A DNA stretch of 64,000 nucleotides from Paludibacter jiangxiensis (GTDB taxonomy: Bacteria > Bacteroidota > Bacteroidia > Bacteroidales > Paludibacteraceae), in assembly GCF_001618385.1 (NCBI RefSeq), contig NZ_BDCR01000004.1, forward strand, positions 186,001 to 250,000. The letters run 5' to 3'. Below the pieces are notes generated by a model. The model was not told the origin of the DNA and did no database searches. It saw only the letters and a list, made by a program, of their open reading frames with translations. Position numbers and translations under genes: made by a program. Shown here piece by piece: positions 17,403 through 26,967 of this stretch; the first letter of the stretch is position 1; each line of letters starts with the position of its first letter.

Positions 17403-17410
17403 CAAAAATA
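17403..17410 (-). promoter_or_regulatory. -7 element for the DUF6544-like gene
   Basis: The minus strand reads TATTTTTG, about 52 bp before the ATG at 17351. Confidence 0.4.
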
Positions 17411-17439
17411 CAAAACCAACCCGGAATTTCTTCTGTAGA

Positions 17440-18216
17440 CTATAGAGACTCTAAAAACGTTTTAATGTCATCGACGTATTGTTGAGGATGTTCGTCGTGA
17501 ATCACATGACCGCAACCCTGATATTCAATAAGATGTATGTTTGGTTTACCGTCACACATGGCTGTGGCATTTTCGGATTGGAAGGCCCAGCTTTTCTCGC
17601 CATGCATTAACAGAGTAGGGCAGGTAACTTTATCCCAATCATGGGTGTGGTTGCCGTTGAGTTGTTGCTGCGAACGGACAATATCTTCGTAATCGAACCG
17701 AAAACCCCATCCGTCTTCAAATTCGGTGATACTTTCCATGAAATAAGTATTGTCCCCCATTTTGTTTTTGCGGAAATGAAGCTTTAATGATCTGATGGAG
17801 TCAAAGCGGCGAGGCCATAGCAGAAACGAACGCATGTCGCTATTTACAATGGTGCCAATGTCTTCAATGATTAAAGCTTTGACGTATTGTGGGTAACGGG
17901 CAGCAAACTGATACGCATTGACCCCTCCCAGAGAATGCCCAACTATGATGACATCTTTCAAGTGAAGCGCTTCAATGATAGCGCGCACATCGTCTATATA
18001 GGCCTCGCGGGAATAGTCATCGCTGTGATCGCTCCAGCCGTGACCTCTTTGGTCTATAAGGATTGTGCGGTATTCGTTCAGCTCTTTTGTAATATGCTTA
18101 AACGTGCTTGCGCAGCTAAAATGTCCATGGAGGAAAAGGATTGGAGTCGCATCTTTCCCGTTGTCATAATAGGCAATACGGGTGCTCTTGTTTTGAGTGT
18201 AGTGGCGTGCCTGCAT
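17440..18216 (-). CDS. Alpha/beta hydrolase
   Basis: 258 residues. The nucleophile elbow is VGHSLGG (S95), the oxyanion region is LFLHGHFS (about 27-34), DQRGHGWSD is the family hallmark, and the catalytic His is H237 in GCGHVIHDEHP. It has no signal peptide, so it is cytoplasmic. The substrate cannot be told; the sequence fits the broad epoxide hydrolase / haloperoxidase-like group. It is the last core gene before the predicted island boundary at 18.3 kb. Confidence 0.85.
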   Translation of the reverse strand: MQARHYTQNKSTRIAYYDNGKDATPILFLHGHFSCASTFKHITKELNEYRTILIDQRGHGWSDHSDDYSREAYIDDVRAIIEALHLKDVIIVGHSLGGVNAYQFAARYPQYVKALIIEDIGTIVNSDMRSFLLWPRRFDSIRSLKLHFRKNKMGDNTYFMESITEFEDGWGFRFDYEDIVRSQQQLNGNHTHDWDKVTCPTLLMHGEKSWAFQSENATAMCDGKPNIHLIEYQGCGHVIHDEHPQQYVDDIKTFLESL

Positions 18217-18248
18217 GGAAGGATGATGTTAAATGGTTAAAGGATAGT

Positions 18249-18292
18249 ATAAAACAACAAATCCCTGCAAAAGAATTTACAGTGATTTGTAA
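18249..18292 (-). terminator. Hairpin beside the left direct repeat, possible displaced tRNA-Gln terminator
   Basis: On the minus strand ACAAATC pairs with GATTTGT and an inner CTGTAAA pairs with TTTGCAG through one G-U pair, with loop TTCT, followed by TGTTTTAT. The wobble pair works only in a minus-strand transcript. It begins 4 nt beyond the repeat at 18295-18310, where the terminator of a tRNA ending in that repeat would lie. It is also 40 bp upstream of the hydrolase gene, so a leader function cannot be excluded. Confidence 0.5.
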
Positions 18293-18294
18293 GT

Positions 18295-18310
18295 GTTGTT
18301 CTGCTGGGAC
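18295..18310 (+). other. Direct repeat of the tRNA-Gln 3' end (candidate left attachment site)
   Basis: GTTGTTCTGCTGGGAC matches 15 of 16 bases of 61210-61225 (GTTGTTCTGCTAGGAC) in the same orientation. The one difference turns a G-U pair of the tRNA T-stem into G-C, so this copy is still compatible with a tRNA 3' end. It lies about 170 bp before the integrase remnant. Confidence 0.65.
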
Positions 18311-18478
18311 CTTCCCAAAGCAAAACTTATAGATTTCAAAAAGCCTGAAAATGTTAATTGTATATGCTTAAATGCAATAAATTCAGTTCTTTGTAACTTT
18401 AAAATAAATTGAATTATGTAACAGCTAAATTGCCAAAAATAAATGTATTTGTATCAGCTTTTTGAAACAATAACTAAT
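18311..18478. other. Intergenic, no gene seen
   Basis: AT-rich sequence between the candidate attachment site and the integrase remnant. I see no open frame, tRNA or convincing promoter here. Confidence 0.5.
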
Positions 18479-19120
18479 ATGGCGACAATCTATTACTCAC
18501 AGTCCCCGAAAACTTATGCTAATGTCGAAAGCGAAATATTAATCTGTTTTTCACATGGTAGAATTAACAAGCGCGCAAAAATAAATATCTTTCAATCTTC
18601 AAAATATTGGAATATTACAGAACAGCGTATCAATATTCCCAAAGTACGTTTGCTTAATAATGAAACAAAAGTACTAATTGATGATGTAAACGCCAACAAT
18701 GAGAGATAAATAGTATTGCAACTTCTGTGCTTAAAATATTTCAATGAAGCGAATATAAGTAATGTTTCTTCCGACTGGTTGCCGCTTTTCTGGTTTGGAG
18801 AACATAGGCAAAACTGATATTAAAGATGGATTAATAACATTCAGCCAAAAAAAAACAATAACGAGGAGACAATTCCACTACATCCTGTTGTAATGGAGAT
18901 ATTGGAGAAATATGAATATAATCTACCTGAACCAATCACAAACCAACGCTTCAACGAATATATCAAAGATGCTTGCAAGGCAGCCGAAATAAAGAGCGTT
19001 GAATCAATGACTCGAACCGTTGGAAGTAAATTGGTTACAGGGAAGGTTGAAAAGTGGAGCATGCCATTAAGCAACTGGTGGACAACAGCTCATCAGTTGG
19101 TAATTAAATTTGGAGATTGA
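18479..19120 (+). pseudogene. Tyrosine recombinase (integrase) remnant
   Basis: Three pieces of one Bacteroidetes-type integrase lie in order. 18479-18709 is the arm-binding N-terminus (ILICFSHGRINKRAKINIF, KYWNITEQRINIPKVRL). 18774-18850 is the catalytic box I region (TGCRFSGLENIGKTDIKDG, with the catalytic-type Arg). After a frame change at an A-run, 18846-19120 continues with TIPLHPVVMEILEKYEYNL and PEPITNQRFNEYIKDACK. The core-binding middle is deleted, and the box II HxxR and the Tyr region are unrecognisable. The whole is about 640 bp against about 1.2 kb for an intact gene, so it cannot be active. Confidence 0.8.
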
Positions 19121-19275
19121 TTTAAGATTTTTATAAATTGCCGCGAGGCGTTCCCCGAACGGAGAGTTTTTAGTGAAAATTTAAGCCTGGCACAGTTCGT
19201 TTTATACACCCTGTAAATTAGTTCAATAAAAACTGTAATGCTATTTCATTACAAGATAATTGTCTAATTAATTTT
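19121..19275. other. Intergenic between integrase remnant and regulator, nothing recognised
   Basis: 155 bp without an open frame or hairpin I would defend. Transcription from both sides converges here. Confidence 0.4.
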
Positions 19276-22200
19276 CTAGGATTCTAAATCCATCGATGTC
19301 TTATTTTCTTTGATTTTTTTGATATATACAGATGGTGACATTCCATACTCTTCTTTGAAACATTCTCTGAAGTATGAAATAGAATTTAACCCAACCAAAT
19401 GAGTTATCTCCGACACATTATATTTACCAGATAACAGAAACTGTTCTGCTTTTCTGACTCGAATTTTGCGAATGAATTCACTCACAGACATTCCTGTTAA
19501 CGCTTTAATTTTTCTGTATAGAGAAGAATAACTCATAGATAACTGATAGGAAATTGATGACATGTCAATTTTTTCATCCATTAAATTTTCTTCAATCACG
19601 CTTGTGATCTTTTCGATAAATTCATTGTCTAATTTATTGGTGGATTCAGTAATGAGATGATGCTTTAATGAAAGATTAGATGATATTAATAATGCAAGCT
19701 TATTCCGAGCAGACATTAGATTTTCAATTCGGCTTTTTAATAGGATTGTGCTAAATGGTTTTGTTATGTACGAATCAGCTCCTATTTCATATCCGAGAGC
19801 CTTATCTTGTATTGTATCTTTTGCTGTAAGTAAGATTACTGGTATATGACTTGTTTCTATGTTATTCTTTATTTTTTTACAAAATTCCATTCCGTCCATA
19901 ACTGGCATCATTATGTCACTTATAATGATGTCGGGAATACTAGCATGCGCTGCTTCTAATCCTTTCTCTCCATTTTCAGCTAAAACAATAGAATATACAC
20001 TCTCTAATGATTCAGCGATGTAATTTCGTAAGTCAATATCGTCTTCGACCACTAATACTATTGGTTTTTTTGATTTTTCTTCGGATAAGACGGCACAGTC
20101 ATTATTTATGTGAATAGCATTGGGATATGAATTGTCAGTCAACAATCTTATGCGAAACGTTGTCCCGACTTCTGGATTACTATCAACATAGATTGACCCT
20201 TTATGAAGATCAACAAGATTTTTTACCAAAGATAGACCAATGCCAATTCCAGTAATATTTGCCCTATTACTCGCCTGATAATAACGCTCAAATATATGAG
20301 GAAGATCAACTTCTGGAATACCGATTCCTGTATCAGAGACTTCAATCTCAGTGAATTCAGTTTGATTTACAATTACCGAACGTAAACGCAAATGTATATT
20401 ACCTCTTTTTGTGTATTTAAATGCATTAGATAGGAGATTGTCAAGTATAGTTGTAATCACCTCATGATCAAAATATAATAATGTTCTATCCGTATCGATG
20501 GTAGTTTCAAAATTAATGTTTGGGTTCATGTTTAATTCTTTGAATTTAACCCCAGCATCCATAATTGCTTCTGCAATATTGGCTCTAATAATACGAAGCT
20601 GTTTATTCTGAGTTTCGGTTTTCCTGAATTCTAATATTTGAGTAACTAAATTTAAAAGGCGTAATGCACTTTTTTGAATAAGTGATAACTTACGCTGTTG
20701 TTCTTTGCTAAAACCCAAGCTATTTTGTAAGTCTTCAAGAGGACCAAGTATTAATGTTAAAGGAGTTCTCAATTCATGGGCTATGTTCGCATAAAATCGC
20801 AATCGTTCCTCATGGATTTTTTGTTGCTTGAGAGCTCTTTCTTTTTCCAAAAGAAAAGTATTTTTTAACTGTAAACTCTTTTTGTAGTAACTAATTACGT
20901 ACCATGTGCCAACAGTCAAGAGTATAATATAAATTAATTTTGCCCACCAAGTTAGCCAGATGGGGGGCGCGATAGTTATGGTGAGAATTGAAGGGCTTTC
21001 TTGCCATTTTTGACTTTTATAGCGAGCTCTCACGTGCAATTTGTATTTATTATATGGAATATTTCTAAAGGTTACATGATTTTCATATCCTATATTGATC
21101 CATGAAGATTCAAGACCTTCGAGCAAGTAGGAATATTCTATTTGTCCCTGAAGGGCTTTGTTCATAATATTGAAAGAGACACTGAATATATTTTGATTGC
21201 ATTTTAGAGATACATTGCCGTTGATCATTGGCAAACTCACATCGGGGGCATCTTTGTAGGAGTCCTTTTGATAAACCTTGAATTCCGTAAATACAATCGG
21301 GGGTAGAATGACATGCAGTTGTTTTTTTAGAGGATTAAAAAAACAGACTCCATTTGTGCTTCCAAAATATATTGTTCCATCCGGAGCTTTTGCTACGGAA
21401 TTATTGATATAATTTCCATATAAAGCTCCATCAAAATGATCATAATTCAAGAATCTATTTTCCGCTTCCAAATAACAACTAATTCCAAGATTAGTACTTA
21501 CCCATATATAACCCAGAGTGTCTTCTGCAATTGCACAAATCGAATTACAAGCTAATCCATGTTTGTTATCTAGTATAATGTATTTATCCAATCGATTAGT
21601 TGGAAAGCAAATTAATCCTTCGCCAGTTGCTATCCACATGCGATTTTTTGAATCACGAAATATTTGATTAATTACATTATTGTTGAATCCAATCTGGCTT
21701 TTGGTGTATTTTGTGTTTTTCGACAATTTGTCAAAAAGGATAATTCCTTTGTTCAGAGTCCCTATCCAAATCCTATTATAATGATCTTGCGAAATAGATC
21801 TAATCTCATTTGTTGGCAGATTGCCATTCTCTGCTGTGAGAAGAGTGATTTCTTTGGTGTCTAAATTGCATATTTCAAGACCCTTGTTTGTTCCGATCCA
21901 TATGTTTCGTCTATTGTCTTCATAAAGACAATAGATTATGCAATGGCCGAGTTTAAGCTGGTAGTTAGAGGTTCGAATACCTTTCTGATTAAATATATCA
22001 ATGCCATCACTCGGGGTCCCGAACCATAAATCACCATTTGAAGTCCTTATGGATGCGCAATATGATTGCGATGAAGCATTTCCTTTATCTCGCGAATATA
22101 TTTTGACATTTTTGCCATTTTCATATACATTTATACCACCTCCATCAGTTCCAATCCACACTTTTCCATTTTCAGGAGCACAAATGCATGTAGCTTCGAT

Positions 22201-23337
22201 ATCATTCATACCATTTACTACACCTGGAATTCTATTGGTTTTCCAATTATTAAAGAAAGGCGAAATATTACTTATAAAGCTACACCCGCCACCATTAGAC
22301 CCGATCCAGATATTTTTGAAAGAGTCTTCATAAACTCGCATGACAGATGGATTTGAAATCCCCCAAAAAATGTCTTGTATATACATGAAATTTACGTCTT
22401 TCTTTCCACGCAATATTTCTTCAATATCCCTGCGATTAAAGTAACATAAGTCTGAAGTCGTTCCTATCCATATACGGTTGTCGCTTGTTTTACTGATGCA
22501 AAGCACATCTTTCTTTATTGTACTATGAATTCCACCTGCATCCTTGAAATTTCTAAATTTTCCAGTCAAAGGATTGAATATGGACAATCCATTATCTGTT
22601 GCAAGCCAAACAATTGAATCTGTATCGTAAACTATAAAATTTATTCTATTGCCAGCAATAGAGTATTTATCCGAATTTACGTGTTTGAAGTTCCTAATTT
22701 GTTTTTTTTGAGGCGAAAAAATGGTTAACCCATCCTCTGGATGACCAATGTATAAATCACCATTTTTTCCTTCAGCCAACGAGCTTATTTTGTCCGAAGG
22801 GAAATTAGGAATTCTGTATCTATTATAGTGCTTAAACTGCTTGCTCACAGGATCAAACAGATCCAATCCTTTGTCAGCAGTCCCAATCCAGACATTCCCT
22901 TTCTTGGTTACTAGTATATTGGTTATATAATTAGAAGCAAGAGAGTTCTTGTCATTCTCCGTATGATAAAAAGAAGAGAAAGTCTCTGTTTCGCAATCAA
23001 AGACATTAATGCCTGCCCATGTGTTTGATATCCAGATTTTATTGTTAAACACATCAGCCGTTACGTGGTTGATATCATTACTGTTTAAGGTTGGCACATT
23101 TGTATTTCTTATAAAAGTCTTGATCTTACTTCCGTCAAATCTATTTACTCCGTATCGGGAAGAAAACCACATGAAGCCTTTTTTATCTTGAGTAATATCT
23201 GAAATGAAATTACTGGACATCCCATCCCTTACAAGCATGTTGATTGTCGGAATTTGCTGGCTGAAGCTAATAGGCGAACTGCATGTTATCGCTAATAGTA
23301 ATATGACTTTAAAATTTACGCTTAATTTCATTTTCAA
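19276..23337 (-). CDS. Hybrid two-component system sensor/regulator (HTCS) of the polysaccharide locus
   Basis: 1353 residues. Order: signal peptide (1-26); two seven-bladed periplasmic propellers built of Reg_prop repeats (about 30-690; recurring IWIGT and NRIWIGT motifs); Y_Y_Y domain (about 700-790); one transmembrane helix (about 795-818); HisKA with the phospho-His near 853 in IAHELRTPLT; HATPase (about 960-1080, DTGIGIP and GIGIGLSLVK); receiver (about 1095-1215, phospho-Asp near 1140 in SDIMMPVMDG); and an AraC-type helix-turn-helix (about 1255-1350). Such proteins bind a glycan oligosaccharide in the periplasm and directly activate the adjacent susCD operon. It is divergent from susC, as is usual. 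Confidence 0.96.
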   Translation of the reverse strand: MKMKLSVNFKVILLLAITCSSPISFSQQIPTINMLVRDGMSSNFISDITQDKKGFMWFSSRYGVNRFDGSKIKTFIRNTNVPTLNSNDINHVTADVFNNKIWISNTWAGINVFDCETETFSSFYHTENDKNSLASNYITNILVTKKGNVWIGTADKGLDLFDPVSKQFKHYNRYRIPNFPSDKISSLAEGKNGDLYIGHPEDGLTIFSPQKKQIRNFKHVNSDKYSIAGNRINFIVYDTDSIVWLATDNGLSIFNPLTGKFRNFKDAGGIHSTIKKDVLCISKTSDNRIWIGTTSDLCYFNRRDIEEILRGKKDVNFMYIQDIFWGISNPSVMRVYEDSFKNIWIGSNGGGCSFISNISPFFNNWKTNRIPGVVNGMNDIEATCICAPENGKVWIGTDGGGINVYENGKNVKIYSRDKGNASSQSYCASIRTSNGDLWFGTPSDGIDIFNQKGIRTSNYQLKLGHCIIYCLYEDNRRNIWIGTNKGLEICNLDTKEITLLTAENGNLPTNEIRSISQDHYNRIWIGTLNKGIILFDKLSKNTKYTKSQIGFNNNVINQIFRDSKNRMWIATGEGLICFPTNRLDKYIILDNKHGLACNSICAIAEDTLGYIWVSTNLGISCYLEAENRFLNYDHFDGALYGNYINNSVAKAPDGTIYFGSTNGVCFFNPLKKQLHVILPPIVFTEFKVYQKDSYKDAPDVSLPMINGNVSLKCNQNIFSVSFNIMNKALQGQIEYSYLLEGLESSWINIGYENHVTFRNIPYNKYKLHVRARYKSQKWQESPSILTITIAPPIWLTWWAKLIYIILLTVGTWYVISYYKKSLQLKNTFLLEKERALKQQKIHEERLRFYANIAHELRTPLTLILGPLEDLQNSLGFSKEQQRKLSLIQKSALRLLNLVTQILEFRKTETQNKQLRIIRANIAEAIMDAGVKFKELNMNPNINFETTIDTDRTLLYFDHEVITTILDNLLSNAFKYTKRGNIHLRLRSVIVNQTEFTEIEVSDTGIGIPEVDLPHIFERYYQASNRANITGIGIGLSLVKNLVDLHKGSIYVDSNPEVGTTFRIRLLTDNSYPNAIHINNDCAVLSEEKSKKPIVLVVEDDIDLRNYIAESLESVYSIVLAENGEKGLEAAHASIPDIIISDIMMPVMDGMEFCKKIKNNIETSHIPVILLTAKDTIQDKALGYEIGADSYITKPFSTILLKSRIENLMSARNKLALLISSNLSLKHHLITESTNKLDNEFIEKITSVIEENLMDEKIDMSSISYQLSMSYSSLYRKIKALTGMSVSEFIRKIRVRKAEQFLLSGKYNVSEITHLVGLNSISYFRECFKEEYGMSPSVYIKKIKENKTSMDLES

Positions 23338-23979
23338 GTAATCTGATAATAAAAATCCAATGAGAGATTCAAAATTTGATAAGCTCTCTATTCGCCCATA
23401 AAGTATCTTCTCTGTTGTTGATATTTTGTTAGAACATGTTCTTTCTATTTGATATTGCCATTGCTATGTGGAGCCGAAGCAGCGTTTTGGAAAACTTGCA
23501 GAGTGAGTCGCTCTAAAAGTCTCTTTTGTTTTGACAGCAGACATTATGCTATAAAGAACGGATGACATTGTAGATGATCCTTTTTTTAGGGAGTTTTTTT
23601 ATAATGAGGTTTAATAATGGTCTGATAATTAATTCAAAGTTAATGCGTTTTTGCGAAAATAAAGATACAGTATACTCATTATGGAAAAGGATGGTATTCT
23701 GCCAAATGTCGACTACAAATATGTCATTTATAGAATAACGTTTGTGATTGACGAGCTACAGTTGATCTGTTTTTTTTCTAAAATATACTTTTGCACTCTG
23801 ATTTATGAATGCCCTATACAAGTCAATATTGAAAATAGAAATGACTAGCATGTATGAAAATCTTTGATATTTCTATTTTTTTTTGTGATTAATCAAAAAA
23901 TCGGAATGCCTATGGAATAAAATGATCTCGTATTTTATTGTGTCGTATTATTAGTTATTAACTTTAAAACTTATTATTC
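23338..23979. promoter_or_regulatory. Divergent regulatory region between HTCS and susC
   Basis: 642 bp without a gene. It holds the susC promoter (23786-23793), a ~180-nt AT-rich susC leader, and presumably the HTCS binding site, which I could not pinpoint. The leader just before the susC ATG is complementary to the small RNA array at 6.0-6.8 kb. Confidence 0.6.
23786..23793 (+). promoter_or_regulatory. -7 element of the susCD promoter
   Basis: TACTTTTG matches TAnnTTTG, with TTG at 23762-23764 as a possible -33 element. It implies a leader of about 180 nt before the ATG at 23980. Confidence 0.55.
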
Positions 23980-23985
23980 ATGAAA
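23955..23985 (+). promoter_or_regulatory. susC translation start region complementary to the small RNA array
   Basis: ttattaactttaaa at 23955-23968 can pair with array copies 1 and 2 over 14 contiguous nt (one G-U). catgaaa at 23979-23985, covering the start codon, can pair over 7 more. The unpaired stretch between is 10 nt on the mRNA and 8 nt on the small RNA. Pairing would cover the ribosome entry site. Confidence 0.45.
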
Positions 23986-26955
23986 CATTTTCATTATTTA
24001 ATTTTGATATGTTTGTTATTTTTCTCAATCTCAAGTTTTGCACAGGAAATCAGTTTACACGGACAAGTTACAGGAGTATCTGGAGAAGCCATTATTGGAG
24101 CCAATATAAAAGTAAAAAACAAATCTGTTGGATCAATCACCGATATTAACGGAAAATATAATATTAAGGCGGCACCAAATGATATACTCATAGTATCTTA
24201 TATTGGCTACATTACGCAAGAAATAAACATAAAGGGAAGTAAGGTCGTAAATATTAGTCTACTTGAAGATACTAAAAAATTGGATGAAGTTGTAGTTGTT
24301 GGATATGGAAAACAAAGAAAAATAGATCTAACAGGCTCCGTTTCAAGCGCAAATATCGATGAATTTCGAAAATCACCAAACACTAACTTAGTCCAGAGTT
24401 TGCAGGGTGCCGTTTCGGGGTTGAATATCGGACAGGTCACAGCGGCAGGGCAGACACCTTCGATTTCAATTAGAGGTGCTAATACGATTTCAGGGAATAG
24501 TAGTGTATTAATAATTTTAGATGGCATTCAATATAACAATTCGTTGTCATCTATTAATCCCAATGATATAGCGTCGATCGATGTACTAAAAGATGCCAGT
24601 TCAACTGCTGTTTATGGAGCGCAGGCAGCAAATGGCGTTATTTTGATTACCACAAAAAAAGGAGCTGTCAATCAAAAACCAAGAGTAACCTTTTCCAGCT
24701 CATATACGACTCAAACACCCACTGTTAACTTGAGACCTATGAACCGTCAGGAATACCTTGATCATGTGCGGGATTTGTATTGGGATAAAGCATACTTAAC
24801 CGACGGCTCCTTAAATCCAGCTTTCAATGTTGCAACTTATGTAGACCCATCTATGAAAGATTCAAATGGAAATCTTTCATCAAATGATTTTAATTGGTGG
24901 AAGGCTGCTACAAAAACCGGCTACATTCTGGAGAACCAATTGAGTGTAGTTGGCGGAAGTGAAAAGGTTAATTATTTAATTTCAGGCAGCTCAACAAATC
25001 AAACGGGTTTTATCATAAATGATAAATTCAAAAGGCAGAGTTTGCGAGTCAATCTGGAATCGCAAGTTACACCATGGATGAAACTCGGTGTACAATCATT
25101 TGGCTCTTTTGTTAATCAAGACGGTGCAGAACCCAGTTTGTGGGAAATTGAAACTCAATCACCTCTCTTGACTCCATATGATAGTAATGGAAATCTTATC
25201 CCTTATCCCTTCAATACGCTTGATAAAAACCCATTTATGACCTATTTGGTGGATGATTATGAACGGCATAATTTTTTATTCGCCAACATATATTCCGAAA
25301 TTGCATTCCCTTTTATCAAAGGTTTGAAATATCGATTTAACTATGGCAATAACTACAGGACCGACATTCACAATTGGGCCAGTATTTATGGTGCAGGCAT
25401 AACAGGTGAAGCGTATAAAGAAAATACACAGTATGCAGATTATACCTTCGACAATATTTTATCCTATGAAAAGAATTTTGGTAAGCATAATGTGAATTTG
25501 ACTTTCGTCTATGGTTCTGCAGAGCGCAAAAACAACTATACTAAAGCGGATGCAACAGGCTTTGATAGATTAACTTTGGGATATAACAACCTGAATTTAG
25601 CAACTAAACAATATACATATTCAAGCGCATGGAGAGAGGCTTTGAATTACCAGATGGCAAGATTGAATTACAAGTTTTCTGATAAATATTTATTGACAAC
25701 TACCTTGCGCAGAGATGGCTTTTCTGGTTTTGCAACAAATGAGAAATATGCATATTTCCCTTCAGTCGCATTAGGGTGGCTTATTTCGGAAGAATCATTT
25801 TTTAAAGTAAAATGGGTTGATCTTCTCAAAGTTAGACCGGGGTATGGCGTTAGTGGAAATCAAACAGGACGTTACTCTTCATTGGCTAAGGTTACTACTT
25901 CAAATGCATATGTTTATGGAGATGGTGGATCAACTGTTGTGGGACAAGAGTTGAGCAGTTTGGGCAACACAGATCTCAAATGGGAAAAAACAACAGGGAT
26001 TAATTTGGGTGTTGATTTCAAACTACTGAAATATAGAATCAATGGAAGTATTGATTGGTATAAAAATAAAACAAATGATCTGCTATACGATGTTGCGATT
26101 CCTAATATTACCGGATTTTCGACAATACGTTCTAATGTAGGGCAACTTCAGAATAGTGGAGTGGAAGTTAATTTGACCACAATTAACTTTGATCGTAAAA
26201 ACTTCCAATGGAGTACAACCTTTAACTTTTCCACAAACTCGAATAAAATTATTCGTCTTACTGGAGCTGACACAAACGGAGACGGGAAAGAAGACGATAT
26301 GATAGCAAGTAATTTGTTTATTGGTAAATCATTAGGCACGATTTATGGATATCAGTCGGATGGGATTTATCAAGCCACGGATAAGATTCCTTCCGGATAT
26401 TATGTGGGATGCTATAAAATCGTGGATCAAAATAAAGATGGGAATATCACTCCTGATGACAGAGTGGTCTTAGGGCATACAGAACCGGCATATAGGGTTA
26501 GTATGTTGAATAAATTCAGCTACAAGAAATTTACCTTAAGTATTTTTTTTAATTCTATTCAGGGGGGCAAGAATGGCTATTTAGGAGCTAACAGCCCAGC
26601 CGTATCTAGAAGCGATAACTCTTTACGTTGGAATGACATCGCAGGCGTTAATTATTGGTCTCCGGCAAATACTACAGGAGAATATGCACGTTCAGTAAGT
26701 TCTCCCGCTATTACTCCAACATTGTATAAAGACCGTAGCTTTATTCGACTGCAGGATATAAGTTTATCGTACCAATTGGATTTCGAATGTATTAAGAAAA
26801 TTGGAATTCAAGATCTAACGGTTTATGTAAGTGGAAAGAATCTTGCGACTTGGACTAAATGGAAAGGATGGGATCCTGAAACAGGACAGGGATTGACAAC
26901 GTCGGGTAGACCTGTAATGAAAGGGTATTCTGTTGGTTGTAATGTAACATTTTAA
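23980..26955 (+). CDS. susC: SusC-like TonB-linked outer membrane transporter
   Basis: 991 residues. A signal peptide (1-21) is followed by a carboxypeptidase-regulatory-like domain (about 25-100: HGQVTGVSGEAIIGANI, TDINGKY), a TonB-box-like segment (DEVVVVGYGKQ, about 102-112), the plug (VQSLQGAVSGLNI, SIRGANTI, VLIILDGIQ, VLKDASSTAVYGAQAANGVI) and a 22-strand barrel ending in an aromatic residue (CNVTF). With SusD it imports oligosaccharides across the outer membrane, powered by TonB. The glycan set downstream points to decorated xylan oligosaccharides. susD follows after 12 bp. Confidence 0.96.
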   Translation: MKHFHYLILICLLFFSISSFAQEISLHGQVTGVSGEAIIGANIKVKNKSVGSITDINGKYNIKAAPNDILIVSYIGYITQEINIKGSKVVNISLLEDTKKLDEVVVVGYGKQRKIDLTGSVSSANIDEFRKSPNTNLVQSLQGAVSGLNIGQVTAAGQTPSISIRGANTISGNSSVLIILDGIQYNNSLSSINPNDIASIDVLKDASSTAVYGAQAANGVILITTKKGAVNQKPRVTFSSSYTTQTPTVNLRPMNRQEYLDHVRDLYWDKAYLTDGSLNPAFNVATYVDPSMKDSNGNLSSNDFNWWKAATKTGYILENQLSVVGGSEKVNYLISGSSTNQTGFIINDKFKRQSLRVNLESQVTPWMKLGVQSFGSFVNQDGAEPSLWEIETQSPLLTPYDSNGNLIPYPFNTLDKNPFMTYLVDDYERHNFLFANIYSEIAFPFIKGLKYRFNYGNNYRTDIHNWASIYGAGITGEAYKENTQYADYTFDNILSYEKNFGKHNVNLTFVYGSAERKNNYTKADATGFDRLTLGYNNLNLATKQYTYSSAWREALNYQMARLNYKFSDKYLLTTTLRRDGFSGFATNEKYAYFPSVALGWLISEESFFKVKWVDLLKVRPGYGVSGNQTGRYSSLAKVTTSNAYVYGDGGSTVVGQELSSLGNTDLKWEKTTGINLGVDFKLLKYRINGSIDWYKNKTNDLLYDVAIPNITGFSTIRSNVGQLQNSGVEVNLTTINFDRKNFQWSTTFNFSTNSNKIIRLTGADTNGDGKEDDMIASNLFIGKSLGTIYGYQSDGIYQATDKIPSGYYVGCYKIVDQNKDGNITPDDRVVLGHTEPAYRVSMLNKFSYKKFTLSIFFNSIQGGKNGYLGANSPAVSRSDNSLRWNDIAGVNYWSPANTTGEYARSVSSPAITPTLYKDRSFIRLQDISLSYQLDFECIKKIGIQDLTVYVSGKNLATWTKWKGWDPETGQGLTTSGRPVMKGYSVGCNVTF

Positions 26956-26967
26956 TTTAGTACTATT

